Of a stretch of 64,000 bases of DNA, positions 35,330-46,849 are shown piece by piece. How positions within the stretch are numbered: position 1 is the stretch's first letter; every line of letters begins with the position of its first letter. Under the pieces are notes generated by a model, which worked only from the letters and a program-made list of their open reading frames with translations, was not told where the DNA came from and made no database searches. Origin of the DNA: Takakia lepidozioides (taxonomy: Eukaryota; Streptophyta; Takakiopsida; Takakiales; Takakiaceae); assembly GCA_030704615.1 (NCBI GenBank), contig CM060732.1, forward strand, positions 18,166,001 to 18,230,000. Direction: 5' to 3'. The translations under genes and the position numbers were made by a program.

Positions 35330-36050
35330 CGGCTAAGAGTTTTTAATATAACTCTGAGTGTATTTAGCATAAAACATTTTGTGGAGTAAGATAAAATAAA
35401 TTCCCCAAATAATTTATCAATAAATTAACCAGGGCTACAATCCCCCTGTTAACTATAAAAAAATAAAAAATAAAAAATAAAAAAGTGAAAAAAAGATTAT
35501 ATTGGTAAAATATAAAAGTACATATCTAGTAAACCCTTCACTGTTTACATGGTTCAGATGGATCCCACTAACTTTTGGCGAGGACTACGCTTACTCGACG
35601 AGTTTAAGGCAAGCGTGTGAGGTGGTGGGGCCCGCTGGCCTGAGCTCCTGGAGGCTCCGGCAGACTATGAGTAAAATTTCTTCCCCCATTGAGGTGGGGG
35701 AGCGCCCACACCTCCTGCTCCCTCCTCACGCTCCCCACCTTTAGGACCATGTTCCCAAACATTCTCCAATTTTGCTCCCCTGTTCCCAGTCCAAGATCCT
35801 TGCTCCCCATAGAGCGAGGAGGGGAGCAGGGACCAGGAACAGGGAGGTTAGCTATTTCATGAGCATGAGCGGCATGAGCGGAGTAGTAAGACAATCGGTT
35901 TTCATGAGCAAGAGTACAAATTTCGAAAATAAAAAACAATAAAAAACAATAATTTAATGCAATGTGTCAGGAAAAACAAATATATTATTCGGCCCCTTGA
36001 AGGGAAAATTGTATTTGACAGTTGTGCTCATGATATTTCGTCTTCCGCTC
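35330..36050. other. AT-rich spacer and short inverted C/G-rich patch
   Basis: AT-rich, with AAATAAAAAATAAAAAA near 35,460-35,480. Between about 35,700 and 35,840 a CTCCTGCTCCCTCCTC patch faces GAGGAGGGGAGCAGG, a loose inverted repeat about 110 bases apart. This might be a small foldback element. No gene is supported. Confidence 0.45.
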
Positions 36051-36059
36051 ATGCCAATT

Positions 36060-36440
36060 CCCAGCGACATGTGCAAAATATGGCGCCGAATTTCGCGGTA
36101 ATAGGGTCCGTAACCTTAAAAAAACGGCGACGGTATTTCGCGGGGATAAGGTCTCTCTGGCGAAAAATGGTGCGAATTCCGCGGCTATAGGTCCCTCATG
36201 ACAGGTAATCGGCGCCCATTTCCAGTGCATGTTCGGACTTAGCCAGTTTTTCGGCGCAAATAGGGAAATTCGGCGCCATTTTTCCAGACACTGTACCAGT
36301 GCATGTTGGGACTTAGCCAGTTTTCGGCCCAAAAAAAAAGAAATCGGCGCCATTTCCAGACACTACGGTACCAGTGCATGTTGGGACTTAGCCAGTTTTC
36401 GGCCCCAAAAAAGAAAATTCGGCGCCATTTTTCCAGAAAT
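36060..36440. repeat. Left array of GGCGCC-centred repeats flanking the MULE relic
   Basis: There are at least four units built from GGCGCC within AAATGGCGCCGAATTT-like sequence, alternating with a GGGACTTAGCCAGTTTTCGG word. Related units occur at 40,470-41,130 on the other side of the transposase relic. Apparent short ORFs in all frames (36,229-36,614 and others) are products of the repeat. The two arrays probably represent expanded terminal or subterminal repeats of the element. Confidence 0.6.
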
Positions 36441-36591
36441 GGCCCCACAACTGCTTCTGTTGGATCTCAGTTTGAATGGAATATTGCCTCATTCCATGAG
36501 TTTTGGGGTGCATTTCATTACACTGCAAAAAAAAGTCTGATACAGCAAAATGCAATTGAAAATATCCATATGGAGGATTCCCTTTGCCCCA

Positions 36592-39500
36592 TCAATGATT
36601 TCTGGAATCCCTAAGGAGGAGTTTGTGCAGCTCGTTCACGCTCAACGTCGGTGCATGAATAAAGTCATCAATAGTCACGTTCATCCTCAACCTCTTCAGG
36701 TAAATGTAATACAGATGCTTGCACGGATAATACTTCGAACCCTTCTTTGCTTCCATCAACGAGAAGTCCGTACAATTGCAAGTCGGCTCCACTCCAATCG
36801 TAATTGTGTATACATCGTCGCGTACAGCCGAGCCGGCCGTTGCCATCGATACACACGCCCAAGGCCGGGTGGGGGTACGTCCACGGAGCTCTGAATAGTG
36901 CAAGCCATCCCAAGAGCATTGGCAATCCGAGTCTCATTCAACTTGTTGGGAGGGTGTGTCGTCTCTTCACTCTTCCGAATCGCATTGTGGGATGTGCAGA
37001 ATTGTCCAATCCGTCTCTACTGGACCGAGCAGTCTGCAATGGCTGGATCTGAGGAACCGGAAATGCGTGGGTCGGGATGTCTGTGCGTTGCACCATTCGA
37101 CATCCTGCTGCAGATAGAGCATCCGCCTCATTCTGAGAGAGGCTTCAACCCGGTGCAACAGGCCAGACGCCGGAGGCTCCGGCATTCCCTGAATCCCGTA
37201 CTTGGGCTTGCAAATACACAGGTCATTATGTCGTGCCTACAGAACCAAAATGTCTGCGTTGTGGCGTGAGCAAATGTGGGAGTAAAAAATCTGCCGCTGA
37301 AACAAGGTGCAGATACAGCACCGTGTGGGTTCCTCCGAATCATCTCACCACATCGTGCTCTCGTATCCACCCGGATGGCGCAGCACTTCCCTCGAAATGC
37401 CGGCAATGTCCTCGCAATTCTCCATTGTGACTCCAACACTCTTGTCTCCACAATGGGAATGTTGTACTGCTTTACTACAATGGCTCGTTATGTTGCCGGG
37501 GCACGCGCCCTGTGCTCAAAGGAGATGACGATCTTGAACGTGCAGGACTTGCGGTGCTCGACGAGACCTCCTCGGGCAACATCACCAGACCACGAGGGAG
37601 CGTGCGAATATTCTGTCAGCTCGCCATGAATCCTCTTCTCGGCCAGGTGCCTCGTCAAGTCTTCGTCTCACTGGACGGGTATGAACATCTCCTTCCAAAT
37701 GTTGGCCTCTTCGCAGCAATGGCGTGTCCCAAAGGCCCTCTCGCAGGCCGCCGCCCACTTCCGAGGATTCTTCGATCTAGAGGCAGTCCGCATCAGCATT
37801 TTTCCTGCCTGTCCGGCCCCAAGCCCCACTGTTTCCCTTTCAAGAACTCGTTGTACCTGCATTGCTGCATAATTGACCTCACAATGTCCTCCGTTGTGGC
37901 AGTGAGGATGTCCACCAGATGCGCCGTAGAGGAGGCACGCCGGGAAGAATGCATTGATTTGGCCATGTTTGTCGTGGGCATGTCGGTGTCGGGTCGACAC
38001 ATTTCCTGCCACACAAGCACATGTTGAGGTTACAAGCAAGTTACAAATATGACCAAGAATATATTCACAACGGACCGAATTCATGCAACTCACCTCCCGC
38101 ATATAGTCGCCGAACTGGAGGAAATGATAATGCCACCATGCTAGCCAACTGACCAATTGCTCCTCGTCTGATTTCCTTACAGCACCTGACGATGTCCACC
38201 AGCCCGTATACATGCAAACTGTGTCTCTGCATCATCCAAGGTGGGAGCGCTTCCACGCAAGGCACATGGAACGGTTCTCCTCTCTGAAATCTGGCGCCAC
38301 GAGCCTGGTTGTGTACTGCGAAAGGCTCTGCAGAAAATGGAACCCACAAGATCTCTCATTGCCTTCCATGGGAACATTGGGGTCTTGCCCGTACACCCTT
38401 CGGATGGCAGCCCAATTTGCTTGTGCGTTGTCCGCCATGAAACCACGGAAATTGGGAGGGGCAATCCGCCTTGGCCATCTGTTCGTTTATTCCTGCCAAA
38501 GAAGCATCTCCGATTGTGTGTCCTCTCCTTTCATCTCACAATAGCAATTGTCATTAGCATCCTGCAGTGGGTGTCGTAGACATGTGCACCCATTGTCACC
38601 CACTGGTGATTTGTAATTCGCTTGATATGGTCGAACATGACCCAACTGTTTGACAAGTCCCTGGGCACTCGTCATCCTGTCGACCAGTTCGACGCCGCTG
38701 CTAGGTCCACACGTGGACATTTTGAATACGAAACAATGATCTGCCTCAGTCCCTTGTCCTGGAAACCTACTTCCTTGAATGTAGTCATATCCACATCGTC
38801 GCTTCACCTCCAGAATGGAGTGCATATCCGAGCCACGCCCAATTTTCTGTTTGCATGAGACAATGTGGTTTCGGACATTCGGTGAACATACGTGGGACAC
38901 GACTCCAGTAATGCCTCCATTTCCTTCTCATCGAGAGGAATTCTATCAGAGCCGTCTTCCGACATAATTCTGGCCAATGCCATCTTATGGGCGGCTTGGA
39001 GCTGTATCTGTTTGGGTTTGGCACCCGGTCTCAACTTAACCTCCTCCTTAACGAGCTGCTCTGCCTCATGGGCAGCCTCCCGCGAGTTCCCCCTCGCCAA
39101 TTTGTGACAATGGGAACCAACATGTATGCAAGCTTGGGTGAGGTCAGGGAAACGGTGCAACACATAGAACTGCTTGGCATTACAAACAGACATGCAGTGT
39201 GGTGGTGGTTCTTTGCAATGCGCACACTTAAATGTGGAGTTCGGAACCTTCTCCTGAGCTCGAAATGGTTGATGAGCTGTGCCTGTCCAATCGGGTCTCG
39301 TTCCTGTGACCTCTGGATTTAAAGTGGAAGCAAGTTGGGGAGAAACACCGCAACGCGCCGCACAAACAACGTAGCGCACCCGCACACCATCGAGCATCTT
39401 CATGCTGTGGTTTTGGTAACGCACCAAGGATGACCGTCATGTTTTCTATCCATATCTGTCAACATTCCGGACGCCCTCGAGTAGTCCGCCCGAGGAGGGA

Positions 39501-40116
39501 ACTCAAAGAAGATATTACCGTCGACGTCGGCGGGAAGGCATGTAACCGATTTAATTGCAAACTTGTTGTAGTCCAGCCCGGCCAGCTCCGACCGGTGTCC
39601 CTCCAGGTGAAGCCCTTGTAGAATTTCAAGAATAGATCGAACTGCGGTGCTCGTGCTGGGAATATGACTCCCTCCTCCACTAACGTCCATTGAGGACTTG
39701 CCTGATCTCCAGGACGACCTCGGAACTTCCATGACCTCATCTGAGTCGGACAGGTTGTGAACAACCCGGTTCTCGCTCGTCTTCATGGATGGGTTCGGCT
39801 CTGGATTTACTTCGTTGCGGACTTCTCTCTTTGAGGTAGCCACTCTCTGATTCGCGGATTGTTTCGTGGAAGACGCCAGGATAGAAGGTACATTTGGCGT
39901 GCAAATGAAGTCCCCAACAGCCCTGTATATGACGCTGTCCGATGGTGGAACTCGCCATTCCCTGCCATCGCCGAAATCATCGTGGAGCACAACAATACTC
40001 TCGACAACAAGGCCGTTTGAGTCCTTCCTTTCCTCCTCCAAAAAAACCGACCCCGGTTTCAGGTGGTATCGAACGCACAATATTTCTCCATCACCCGGCA
40101 GATGTCCCCTCTGCAC
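36592..40116 (-). pseudogene. MULE-like DDE transposase with C-terminal SWIM zinc finger (broken)
   Basis: Minus-strand frames read in order: 39,400-40,116 (N-terminal, disordered middle); 38,804-39,427 with a zinc-finger-like FKCAHCKEPPPHC and AKQFYVLHRFPDLTQACIHV, then GSHCHKLARGNSREA; 38,487-38,900; 38,177-38,464 with MADNAQANWAAIRRVYG (likely second catalytic Asp), DPNVPM and ERSCGFHFLQSL; 37,668-38,213 with LAWWHYHFLQFGDYM; and 36,592-36,903 with CNC...PCKH, a SWIM finger (Cys-x-Cys...Cys-x-His), then VTIDDFIHAPTLSVNELHKL. This order matches Mutator-like transposases, whose SWIM domain lies at the C-terminus. Introns may explain some gaps, but several shifts look like indels. It lies between two GGCGCC repeat arrays. 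Confidence 0.65.
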
Positions 40117-40469
40117 GGAAATGAAGCTCTATGCTCGTGAGGAGGGCAGTACACTGTAGCGCTCGGGTTTTCCGCCATGGGAGATGTGCACACAGACTGC
40201 CAGGATGGCGGTGCGGGAAGCTCCCTGATAGAAGGGGGCAGCGATGGGAAGGAATGCGGTGCCGATTTGTCCGAGCGACGAAGCCTGATCCAAATCCAGG
40301 GAGCCAACTATCTCAAAAATCCACAGTCAGAGTGTTAATGAACCTTGTCTCCGGAATGCGGCCCCTGGGTCTTTGCGCAATAACTGCCAACGGTATGCAG
40401 TCAGAAAGTGGGGGGCCGTCCGGATGATGTCGGCTGAAGGGGAGAAGCCGGCACCGTGCCGTCACATTA

Positions 40470-41130
40470 CTACCCCCGAATGGAAATTCGGCACCTAATA
40501 TCCAACATCCAAAGTCCCTAGACTGGCTGGCCCGGAACTGGAAATTCGGCGCCATTTTCCAGTTCTAGGCCCTATCCGTTCAGGGACTTAGCCATTTTCG
40601 GGCTAAGTCCCTAGACTGGCTGGCCCTGAACTGGAATTCGGCGCCATTTTCCAGTTCCAGGCCCTATTGCCGTTCAGGGACTTAGCCATTTTCGGGCTAA
40701 GTCCCTAGGGTGGCTGGCCCTGAAGTGGAAATTCGGCGCCATTTTCCAGTTCTAGGCCCTATTGCCGTTCAGGGACGTAGCCATTTTAGGTGGCTGGCCC
40801 TGAACTGGAAATTCGCCTTTTTCCAGTTCTAGGCCCTATTGCCGTTCAGGGACTTAGCCATTTTCGGGCTAAGTCCCTAGGTGGCTGGCCCTGAACTGGA
40901 AATTCGGCGCCATTTTTCCAGTTCTAGGCCCTATTGCGGTTCTGGGACTTAGCCATCTTCGGGCCAAACCGGGAAAAATGGCGCCGAATTTCCAGTTCAG
41001 GGCTCCCAAGATGGCTAAGTCCCTAGGGTGGCAGTCACCGAAAACCGAAATTCGGTGCCATTTTTCCATTTCTAGGCCCACTCACATCCGCCCCACCTGG
41101 GAAAATGGTGCTGAATATGCATTTCAGGGA
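40470..41130. repeat. Right array of GGCGCC-centred tandem repeats
   Basis: About six units of roughly 95-100 bases follow the pattern: GCCCTGAACTGG, AATTCGGCGCCATTTT, CCAGTTCTAGGCCCTAT, TTCAGGGACTTAGCCATTTT. Each unit is itself partly palindromic, because the CCAGTT and AACTGG words and the GACTTAGCC and GGCTAAGTC words face each other. Unit length and spacing drift, and the last copies (40,970-41,130) are inverted. The array abuts the first exon of the second methyltransferase-like gene. Confidence 0.75.
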
Positions 41131-41156
41131 CCTCATTGTGTTTTTCATGAATGCAG

Positions 41157-42601
41157 GTACTGCAAGTTCTCCCTTTTGGAGAAATGTCATCTGTCTTTCG
41201 AGCCACCATTCTTCCTGGCATGGAGGAACCCTGGGGCTGACTCCATGTACACTGACGATATTGTGAAGGAGTGGCATCTGGAACATTTGCGTGATTGCCC
41301 TTGGTATGTGGACCTTCCGCCCGGCTCGCTCGACCCATCCGAGTTTCAATTGAAGCTGGATGCTGAATTCCGACGAAACCGGGCTCCGCTGCCTCCGTTG
41401 GGTGCAAAAGAGGCAAAAGCGCTTGCGAACTCCAGGAAAGCGGCAGAGCTTGCTCAGGCAGGAATTCAGGAGAAATTGCATGAGAAGAGTAAAGGCCAAA
41501 GGAAAAGGACAGGAAAACATGAGTGCAGTAACACCCAAAAGAAGAAACCATCGGGGCATCGGAGGAGGCGCAGGAGGGGACCCAAGAGAGTGACTCGGGC
41601 GACGACTTTGTTCAAGGTCCTGCGACTGCTGTTGCTCCTACCCAATCACCGGTCGTTCGGGTTCCCAAGTCAGTTCGGTGGGACTGGCTCTGCCAAGAAG
41701 TTGGCATTGAGGACGAGCCTACACGGCGGTATTTGGCAGTGACGTTTACGCACAGCCAAAGCTAGAACCTCCAACCATCATCCAATGCGTCAATGAGAGC
41801 TTCCTTGACGCTCTCGCTGCCAGGTGAAGAAGGTGGCACACAACAAGTCTCTGGCGGAGCAGAAGGGGAAAGCCAAGAAGAGGGCTGGCGGTACAGAGCC
41901 TAAAGACACCCCTGGTTTTGAAGCCATGATGGAATTCTTCACGGCTGCACGGATTGCAAGAGCACTCGGGGGGGGGGGGGAGAGAGAGCTTGCGACATGA
42001 TTCTCATCGACATTCCAGATGGGGACTGCTGGAGGGCCTGGATGGTGTGCCCACCTGGAACAGGTTTACCGAGGACTACTGGAAAGCCGGGTTTGGGCTG
42101 GCGGGGATGCTTCTGGATGACGGTGGATGTGTGGTTGGGAAGACCACAGAGAATGCGGTGGCAAGGTGGACACCGAAAAGTGTCACCCCGGTCCTCCTCA
42201 GAAAATGGTTCTGCATCAGTACACAGGGGTTGCGAACAGAGGGCCAAAGTGTAAGTTATCAATCTATTGCATTCACTTCATTGTGGTGTATGTTAAGTAG
42301 ACCCTGGAGTTGATCCCTTCTTTGTTGGATGTGCAGACATTGGTGTTTGAGGCATATTGCTTTGTGAAGAGAGGGTCTACGTTCAAATTCCGCAACGACG
42401 GTCGTCTTGTTGATGTCGCTGTGGACCCTGTAACCTACGATGTCATCTACAACTATGTGCCCCACTCCAGTATGCCGAAGGACACAAAGACAGGCAAACC
42501 GTGGCGGTACAGCCGGACCCGGAGCCCTGCTTTCATCCAAACCCTCATGGAGACGTGCTCGGATGTCCAAGGGCGGATTCTGGACCTCACATGCGGCACG
42601 G
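41157..42601 (+). CDS. DNA N4/N6 amino-methyltransferase-like protein, copy 2 (3' end missing)
   Basis: Exon 1 follows acceptor GAATGCAG at 41,156 and reads CRYCKFSLLEKCHLSFEPPF, then an acidic and basic linker with RRRRRRGPKR (about 41,560-41,590) and VPKSVRWDWLCQEVGIEDEP in a shifted frame. The next exon follows acceptor CGCTGCCAG at about 41,823 (VKKVAHNKSLAEQKGKAKKR, AMMEFFTAARI). DMILIDIPDG (about 41,995-42,025) is the counterpart of catalytic motif IV, and MLLDDGGC follows as in copy 1. The exon at 42,337-42,601 (acceptor GGATGTGCAG, donor CACGG|GTAAGC) has FKFRNDGRLVDVAVDPVTYD and ends GRILDLTCGTG, the start of motif I. The exon with the rest of motif I is absent: a repeat begins 56 bases downstream. 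Similarity to copy 1 is clear in protein but not in DNA. Confidence 0.5.
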
Positions 42602-42656
42602 GTAAGCCTTCACGTGCTCAGTTTGTACCCTGGCCCGATTGCAATTGCATGCCGCA

Positions 42657-43343
42657 TGTCGTGCGCATACATATCGCTACACAACTACATCGCTGTCCAA
42701 AACCACACAACACATGTGCACACCACACACTAGTATACCACTAGTCCACCACTAGTCCAGCCACTAGTCCACCACTAGGCTACAACTAGTCAGTCACTAG
42801 GCTGCCACTATGCTGCCCACTATGGCAGTCACTAGTCCACACAATGATAAAGAAGAAGAATACAAGCACGAGCTCACAAAGCTGAAGCATAAACTCATGC
42901 ATATATAACCTCATCACTCAAATACAAGTCAAGCCAAGTGCACCCCACGCCATGGGGAATCCACACTACGGCGCCATAGCTAGGCGCGGTGAGGCTCAAC
43001 TCGAGAAAGATGAGCCTCCCGCGCTTGCCGTGAAGATAACCACTCCAGGGCCTAAATCTGCCTTGACCCCTGGATTGACACTTGGGCCAATCCCAAATGT
43101 CAATATGTAAAAGCTAGCTATTTCCTTCCTAGCTAGTTTCACACTAGTGGTAAAATAACTTGACAGCTGTCGTGCGCATACATATCGCTACACACTACAT
43201 ATCGCTGTCCAAAACCACACAACACATGTGCACACCACACACTAGTATACCACTAGTCCACCACTAGTCCAACCACTAGGCTACACTAGTCAGTCACTAG
43301 GCTGCCACTATGCTGCCCACTATGGCAGTCACTAGTCCACACA
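42657..43343. repeat. Pair of about 180-bp direct repeats, LTR-like, with about 320-bp spacer
   Basis: TGTCGTGCGCATACATATCG opens both repeats (42,658 and 43,168), and GGCAGTCACTAGTCCACACA closes both (about 42,845 and 43,343). They begin TG and end CA, as LTRs do. The spacer contains no gene. Two readings fit: a miniature TRIM-like element, or a rearranged 3' LTR of the adjacent Ty3 element, because a GCCCCCCTAG tract (minus strand CTAGGGGGGC, a possible polypurine tract) directly follows at about 43,347. The repeats are rich in ACTAGT. I see no tRNA primer-binding site. Confidence 0.6.
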
Positions 43344-43603
43344 ATCGCCCCCCTAGCTGGTGCTTAGGTCCCTCTAAGTCCAGGTAGCCACAAGATGTGA
43401 TAGTGACCATAGCCTCACTAAGTCCTCCACCACTATCCCTACTACACTCAAACTCGATAGATCAAGAGGCCGGGTGCAAGAGTTGCCCCATCGTTAGTCG
43501 CCGTCTTGCAACCTGTGAACTTGAGCTTGGGATCTCATGTATTGACTCCTATGAGCTTGGCCTCCCATGTCTTGTTAGCTGCCTCCAGTCATGTCCACTG
43601 CCA

Positions 43604-44029
43604 CTATCCCAAGCAGTGTGGACACAACCAATCTCCGTCAGGAACCTTCTCAAGAGGTGGTGTCAAGCATCCCATATGCCAACCCCTTGAGCATCGATCA
43701 CACAGCATGGTGGCTGCCCCTTTGGCAGACCCACAGAGCATGCACCTCAAACCTGCAGGTACCACTGCCAAGTTTGGGTCAACTCTGCCATCGACATTGG
43801 GAAGGTGACATGGCGCACAATTACGCACATGGTCCTTCCAAGTCATGCCATCCCGACCCTCCAAGATCAGGACCCCTGAGGGCAACACCTCTCGAACCCT
43901 CAGAATAACACGCCCTGCAGTAACATCCAGAGTCGTAGGAGCAGTCTGCTGCAAATAAACATAGTCACCAGGGCTAAACCTCCGAACCCCAGGACGATAT
44001 CCTCCACCACGTATAGTGGCATACCTCAA
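43604..44029 (-). CDS. Integrase C-terminal extension with PHD finger (Ty3/gypsy)
   Basis: A 141-codon frame continues the integrase. Residues about 10-75 (FSPGDYVYLQQ...RVILRVREVLPSGVLILEGR) form the small beta-barrel that follows the catalytic core in Ty3 integrases. Residues about 95-140 form a PHD finger with Cys4-His-Cys3 spacing: CMLCGSAKGAATMLCDRC, then GWHMGCLTPPL and DGDWLCPHC. PHD fingers bind histone H3 tails, usually by Lys4 state. At this position the domain could steer integration, as the chromodomain does in chromoviruses (inference). The stop is at 43,604 and the frame is intact over both domains. Confidence 0.85.
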   Translation of the reverse strand: MRYATIRGGGYRPGVRRFSPGDYVYLQQTAPTTLDVTAGRVILRVREVLPSGVLILEGRDGMTWKDHVRNCAPCHLPNVDGRVDPNLAVVPAGLRCMLCGSAKGAATMLCDRCSRGWHMGCLTPPLEKVPDGDWLCPHCLG

Positions 44030-45187
44030 CGTATCACGGTGCTGTGTGCAATGGCAAGGTTCTCAAAAGCCATGGGCATGACTTTCTTGAACAACTCTGC
44101 ACGCTGATCACATGCACGTACCCACACGTCCGGATCGTCAAGGTTAAGGACTTGAGCAGTGTCCCTACGAATGGCTGCAGGCAAATCCGGCTCTCGGCCA
44201 AAGAGAAGGAAATATGGTGAGAAGGAGGCAAGTGATGCTTGTTTGCTGAACCTGTAGCCCATGGCTAACCAAGGAACCTGAAGATCCCAATCTCCTAGGT
44301 GTCCCTTCTGCAAGCCATACTTGCGCAAACCCCTCTTCACCGTCTGAACAACTCTCTCTGCTAAGCCATCGGCCTCAGGATGATCCCGAGAAGTGGTGCG
44401 GTGGTCTATCAAGGCTTTATCACACAAAGCCTGAAACTCCCCCAAGAACTCTCTCTCTCCCTTGGTCCGTGAGTACCTCAGCTGGAGCACCAAATCGGCT
44501 AAGCACACGATCCAAGAATGCATACGCAGCCCCCTCACTAGCCTTGTCAGGCAATGGAACCAACTCAATCCACTTGGAGAAGTGCTCCACCATCACCAAC
44601 ACATATCTGTGGTGGCGCATAGTCAGTGGCAACGGTCCTGCGAAGTCAAGACTCCACCTGTAGCCCAATCCCATGATTGGTAAAGGATGCAACTGTGGTG
44701 TAGGGGCGTTGAATGAAGCACGCACCCTGTCACACACCATGCACCTAGCCACGAACTGTTGCACCTCTGTATGCATACCACGCCACCAATACTGCCCCTG
44801 CAGTAAACTGTGAGTGCGTCGCACTCCAAAATGCCCCAACTCCTCATGGGCATGCCGCACTAACCGTGCACGCTGTGTGGGGTGAGGCACAATCCTCACC
44901 CGACCATCCTCCCACACTCGAAGTAGGTGTATCCCCTCCCACTTGAACCTCTTGGCTCGTTGCAGGATCCGATCCCTCTCCCTGGCAGTCACAATGGCTG
45001 CCGTGTCTCCCGTGCGGAGGTAGTCCAACACAGCCGAATCCTCATGTATATCTCTGGCACCACCTAGCTCATCACTAGCCTCAGGGTCCTCAGACACTCC
45101 GTCTACAGTCATCCCTGTTGTAGGTCCAATCTGACCTCCCGATGCCAAGATACACAAAAATGCAGATGCGTGCCATCCCGGCACCAT
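44026..45187 (-). CDS. Integrase zinc-binding and catalytic core (Ty3/gypsy)
   Basis: Frames 44,420-45,187 and 44,026-44,568 overlap with one shift. The HHCC zinc module reads HAHEELGHFGVRRTHSLL and FVARCMVCDRV. The DDE core has Asp in WSLDFAGPL (about 44,650), Asp in EVLTDQGRE (about 44,475) and Glu in SRDHPEADGLAERVVQT (about 44,360-44,390). The enzyme inserts the reverse-transcribed cDNA into the host genome. The shift near the second Asp breaks the core in this copy. Confidence 0.85.
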
Positions 45188-45224
45188 CTCCTCGTCCGTC
45201 TCACCATGCCACCGAGCTCCAGTG

Positions 45225-46463
45225 TCATCCTGCTGGCTCCTGCTTGTCTGACTCCATCAACCACTTGAGTGGCTGGTGATCCGTGACAAGGGTGAAAAGA
45301 TTGCCGTATAGATAGCACCTGAAGTGTGCCACGGCCCACACTGCAGCTAAGCACTCTCCCTCATATGAGCTGTACTTAGCCTCTGCAGCGTTGTTCGAGC
45401 GGCTAGCGTAAGCCACTACGAACTCTCTTCCCTCATCATCCACCTGTGTGAGCACCGCTCCAAGCCCCAGCATGCTCCAATCCGTATGCAGCTGAAAGGG
45501 ACGCCCCCTGATAGGTCGTCTCAAGATAGGCGCCGAGGTCAACCTCGCCTTGAGCTCTTGAAAAGCTCGTTCCTGCTCATCTTCCCACTGCCACTGGGTC
45601 CACCTTGGTCAGCTTGGTTAGAGCCTTTGCAATGGTACTAAATCCCTTGACAAACCGTCTATAATAGTTTGCCAACCCCATGAAAGCTCGAACTCGGCTC
45701 ACATCCGTGGGGCGTGGAATTTGTGCAATGGCCTCTACCTTAGTCTGCTGTACCCCCAATCCTCCAGGATATATCATGTGACCCAGATACTCAATCTGGT
45801 TGTGGAAAAACTTGCACTTCCCCGGATGCAACTTCAATCCGTGCGCTCTCAAGCGCTCCAATACCACCTGAAGGTGTCTCTCATGCTCCTCCATCGTAAC
45901 ACTAAAGATGATGATGTCATCTATGTAGCACCGAGCAAAGTCCACCCCTGCTAGAATCCTATCCATGACTCTCTGAAACTCTGCAGGAGCATTCTTAAGC
46001 CCAAATGGTAAGAACCGCCACTGATATAGGCAATCCTTGCCGTGCTCATTGATCCCCCAATGCCGTCTTCTGCTTGTCCGCCTCCTTGATTGGCAACTGG
46101 TGATATCCGGATCGTAAATCCAAAGTGCTAAAGGCCTTAGCATGCCCGATGGCATCAAAGATCTCCTCTGGTGTTGGCATGGCATACTTATCGGACTTGG
46201 TCTGACGATTTACAGGCCGGTAATCACCGCACATACGTCTCTCCGTCCAATTGCCATAGACATCCTTCTTGGCTGGCATCACTGTGGCTGAAGCATACTC
46301 TCCACCAGAGAGCTCCACCAAACCTGCCTCCCAGAGATCTTGAGTCCTCATCTGAATCAAACCTCTCCATGTCACTGTATCTATAGGGTCTCCGAAAGAT
46401 TGGCGTGTCAGTGGCCAACTCAATACGGATCTCTTGACCCTTCAGTGCTCCCAAGTCCTTCAA
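45225..46463 (-). CDS. Reverse transcriptase and RNase H (Ty3/gypsy, frameshifted)
   Basis: Three frames cover the region. Frame 46,046-46,423 carries the RT fingers (VMPAKKD, RMCGDYRPVNRQT) and motif A (FSTLDLRSGYHQLPI). Frame 45,577-46,185 carries FLPFGLKNAPAEFQRVMDRI and the catalytic CYIDDIIIFS (about 45,910-45,940), then YLGHMI and FMGLANYYRRFV. Frame 45,225-45,542 is RNase H with FQLHTDWS, YEGECLAAVWAV and LVTDHQPLKWL, supplying the Asp, Glu and Asp ligands. Two shifts (about 46,060 and 45,560) separate the frames. An N-terminal RT piece in 46,224-46,463 follows the methyltransferase. Confidence 0.88.
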
Positions 46464-46849
46464 ACTGAAGGCAAAGCAATTCCTGTAAGCCCTCAGGAAC
46501 CGCCGTATACGTCGTCTCTCTCCTCCGGTGACAATGGGTCCAATGTCAGGCTCCCAATTGTCCTCCGTAACTGCAACCTTAAGTCCAGTGGGCTTAGAGG
46601 TAGAGGACGCGTCCAGTGGTTGCTATGTTGCAACCTCTTGAGCAGTACTCCCTGCCTGCTCAGTCAATGACAAGGCCTCATCCTGCCCCATCATCTCATC
46701 CTTGAGGACCTCCTCAACCCGAGAAGAATCCCCAACCTCATCCATCACAGCCGCCTTGGCTGCCAACTCCCTCTGAACCTCGAGCACCTCCCACGTGTGC
46801 CATGGATGCATGCACCCCGTGGTCCTCACATGCTCGCCCCCACTCACTG

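Noticed and set aside
36229-36614. Several ~100-codon ORFs on both strands
   Set aside because: All run across the GGCGCC repeat array and repeat the same peptide. There is no independent coding evidence.
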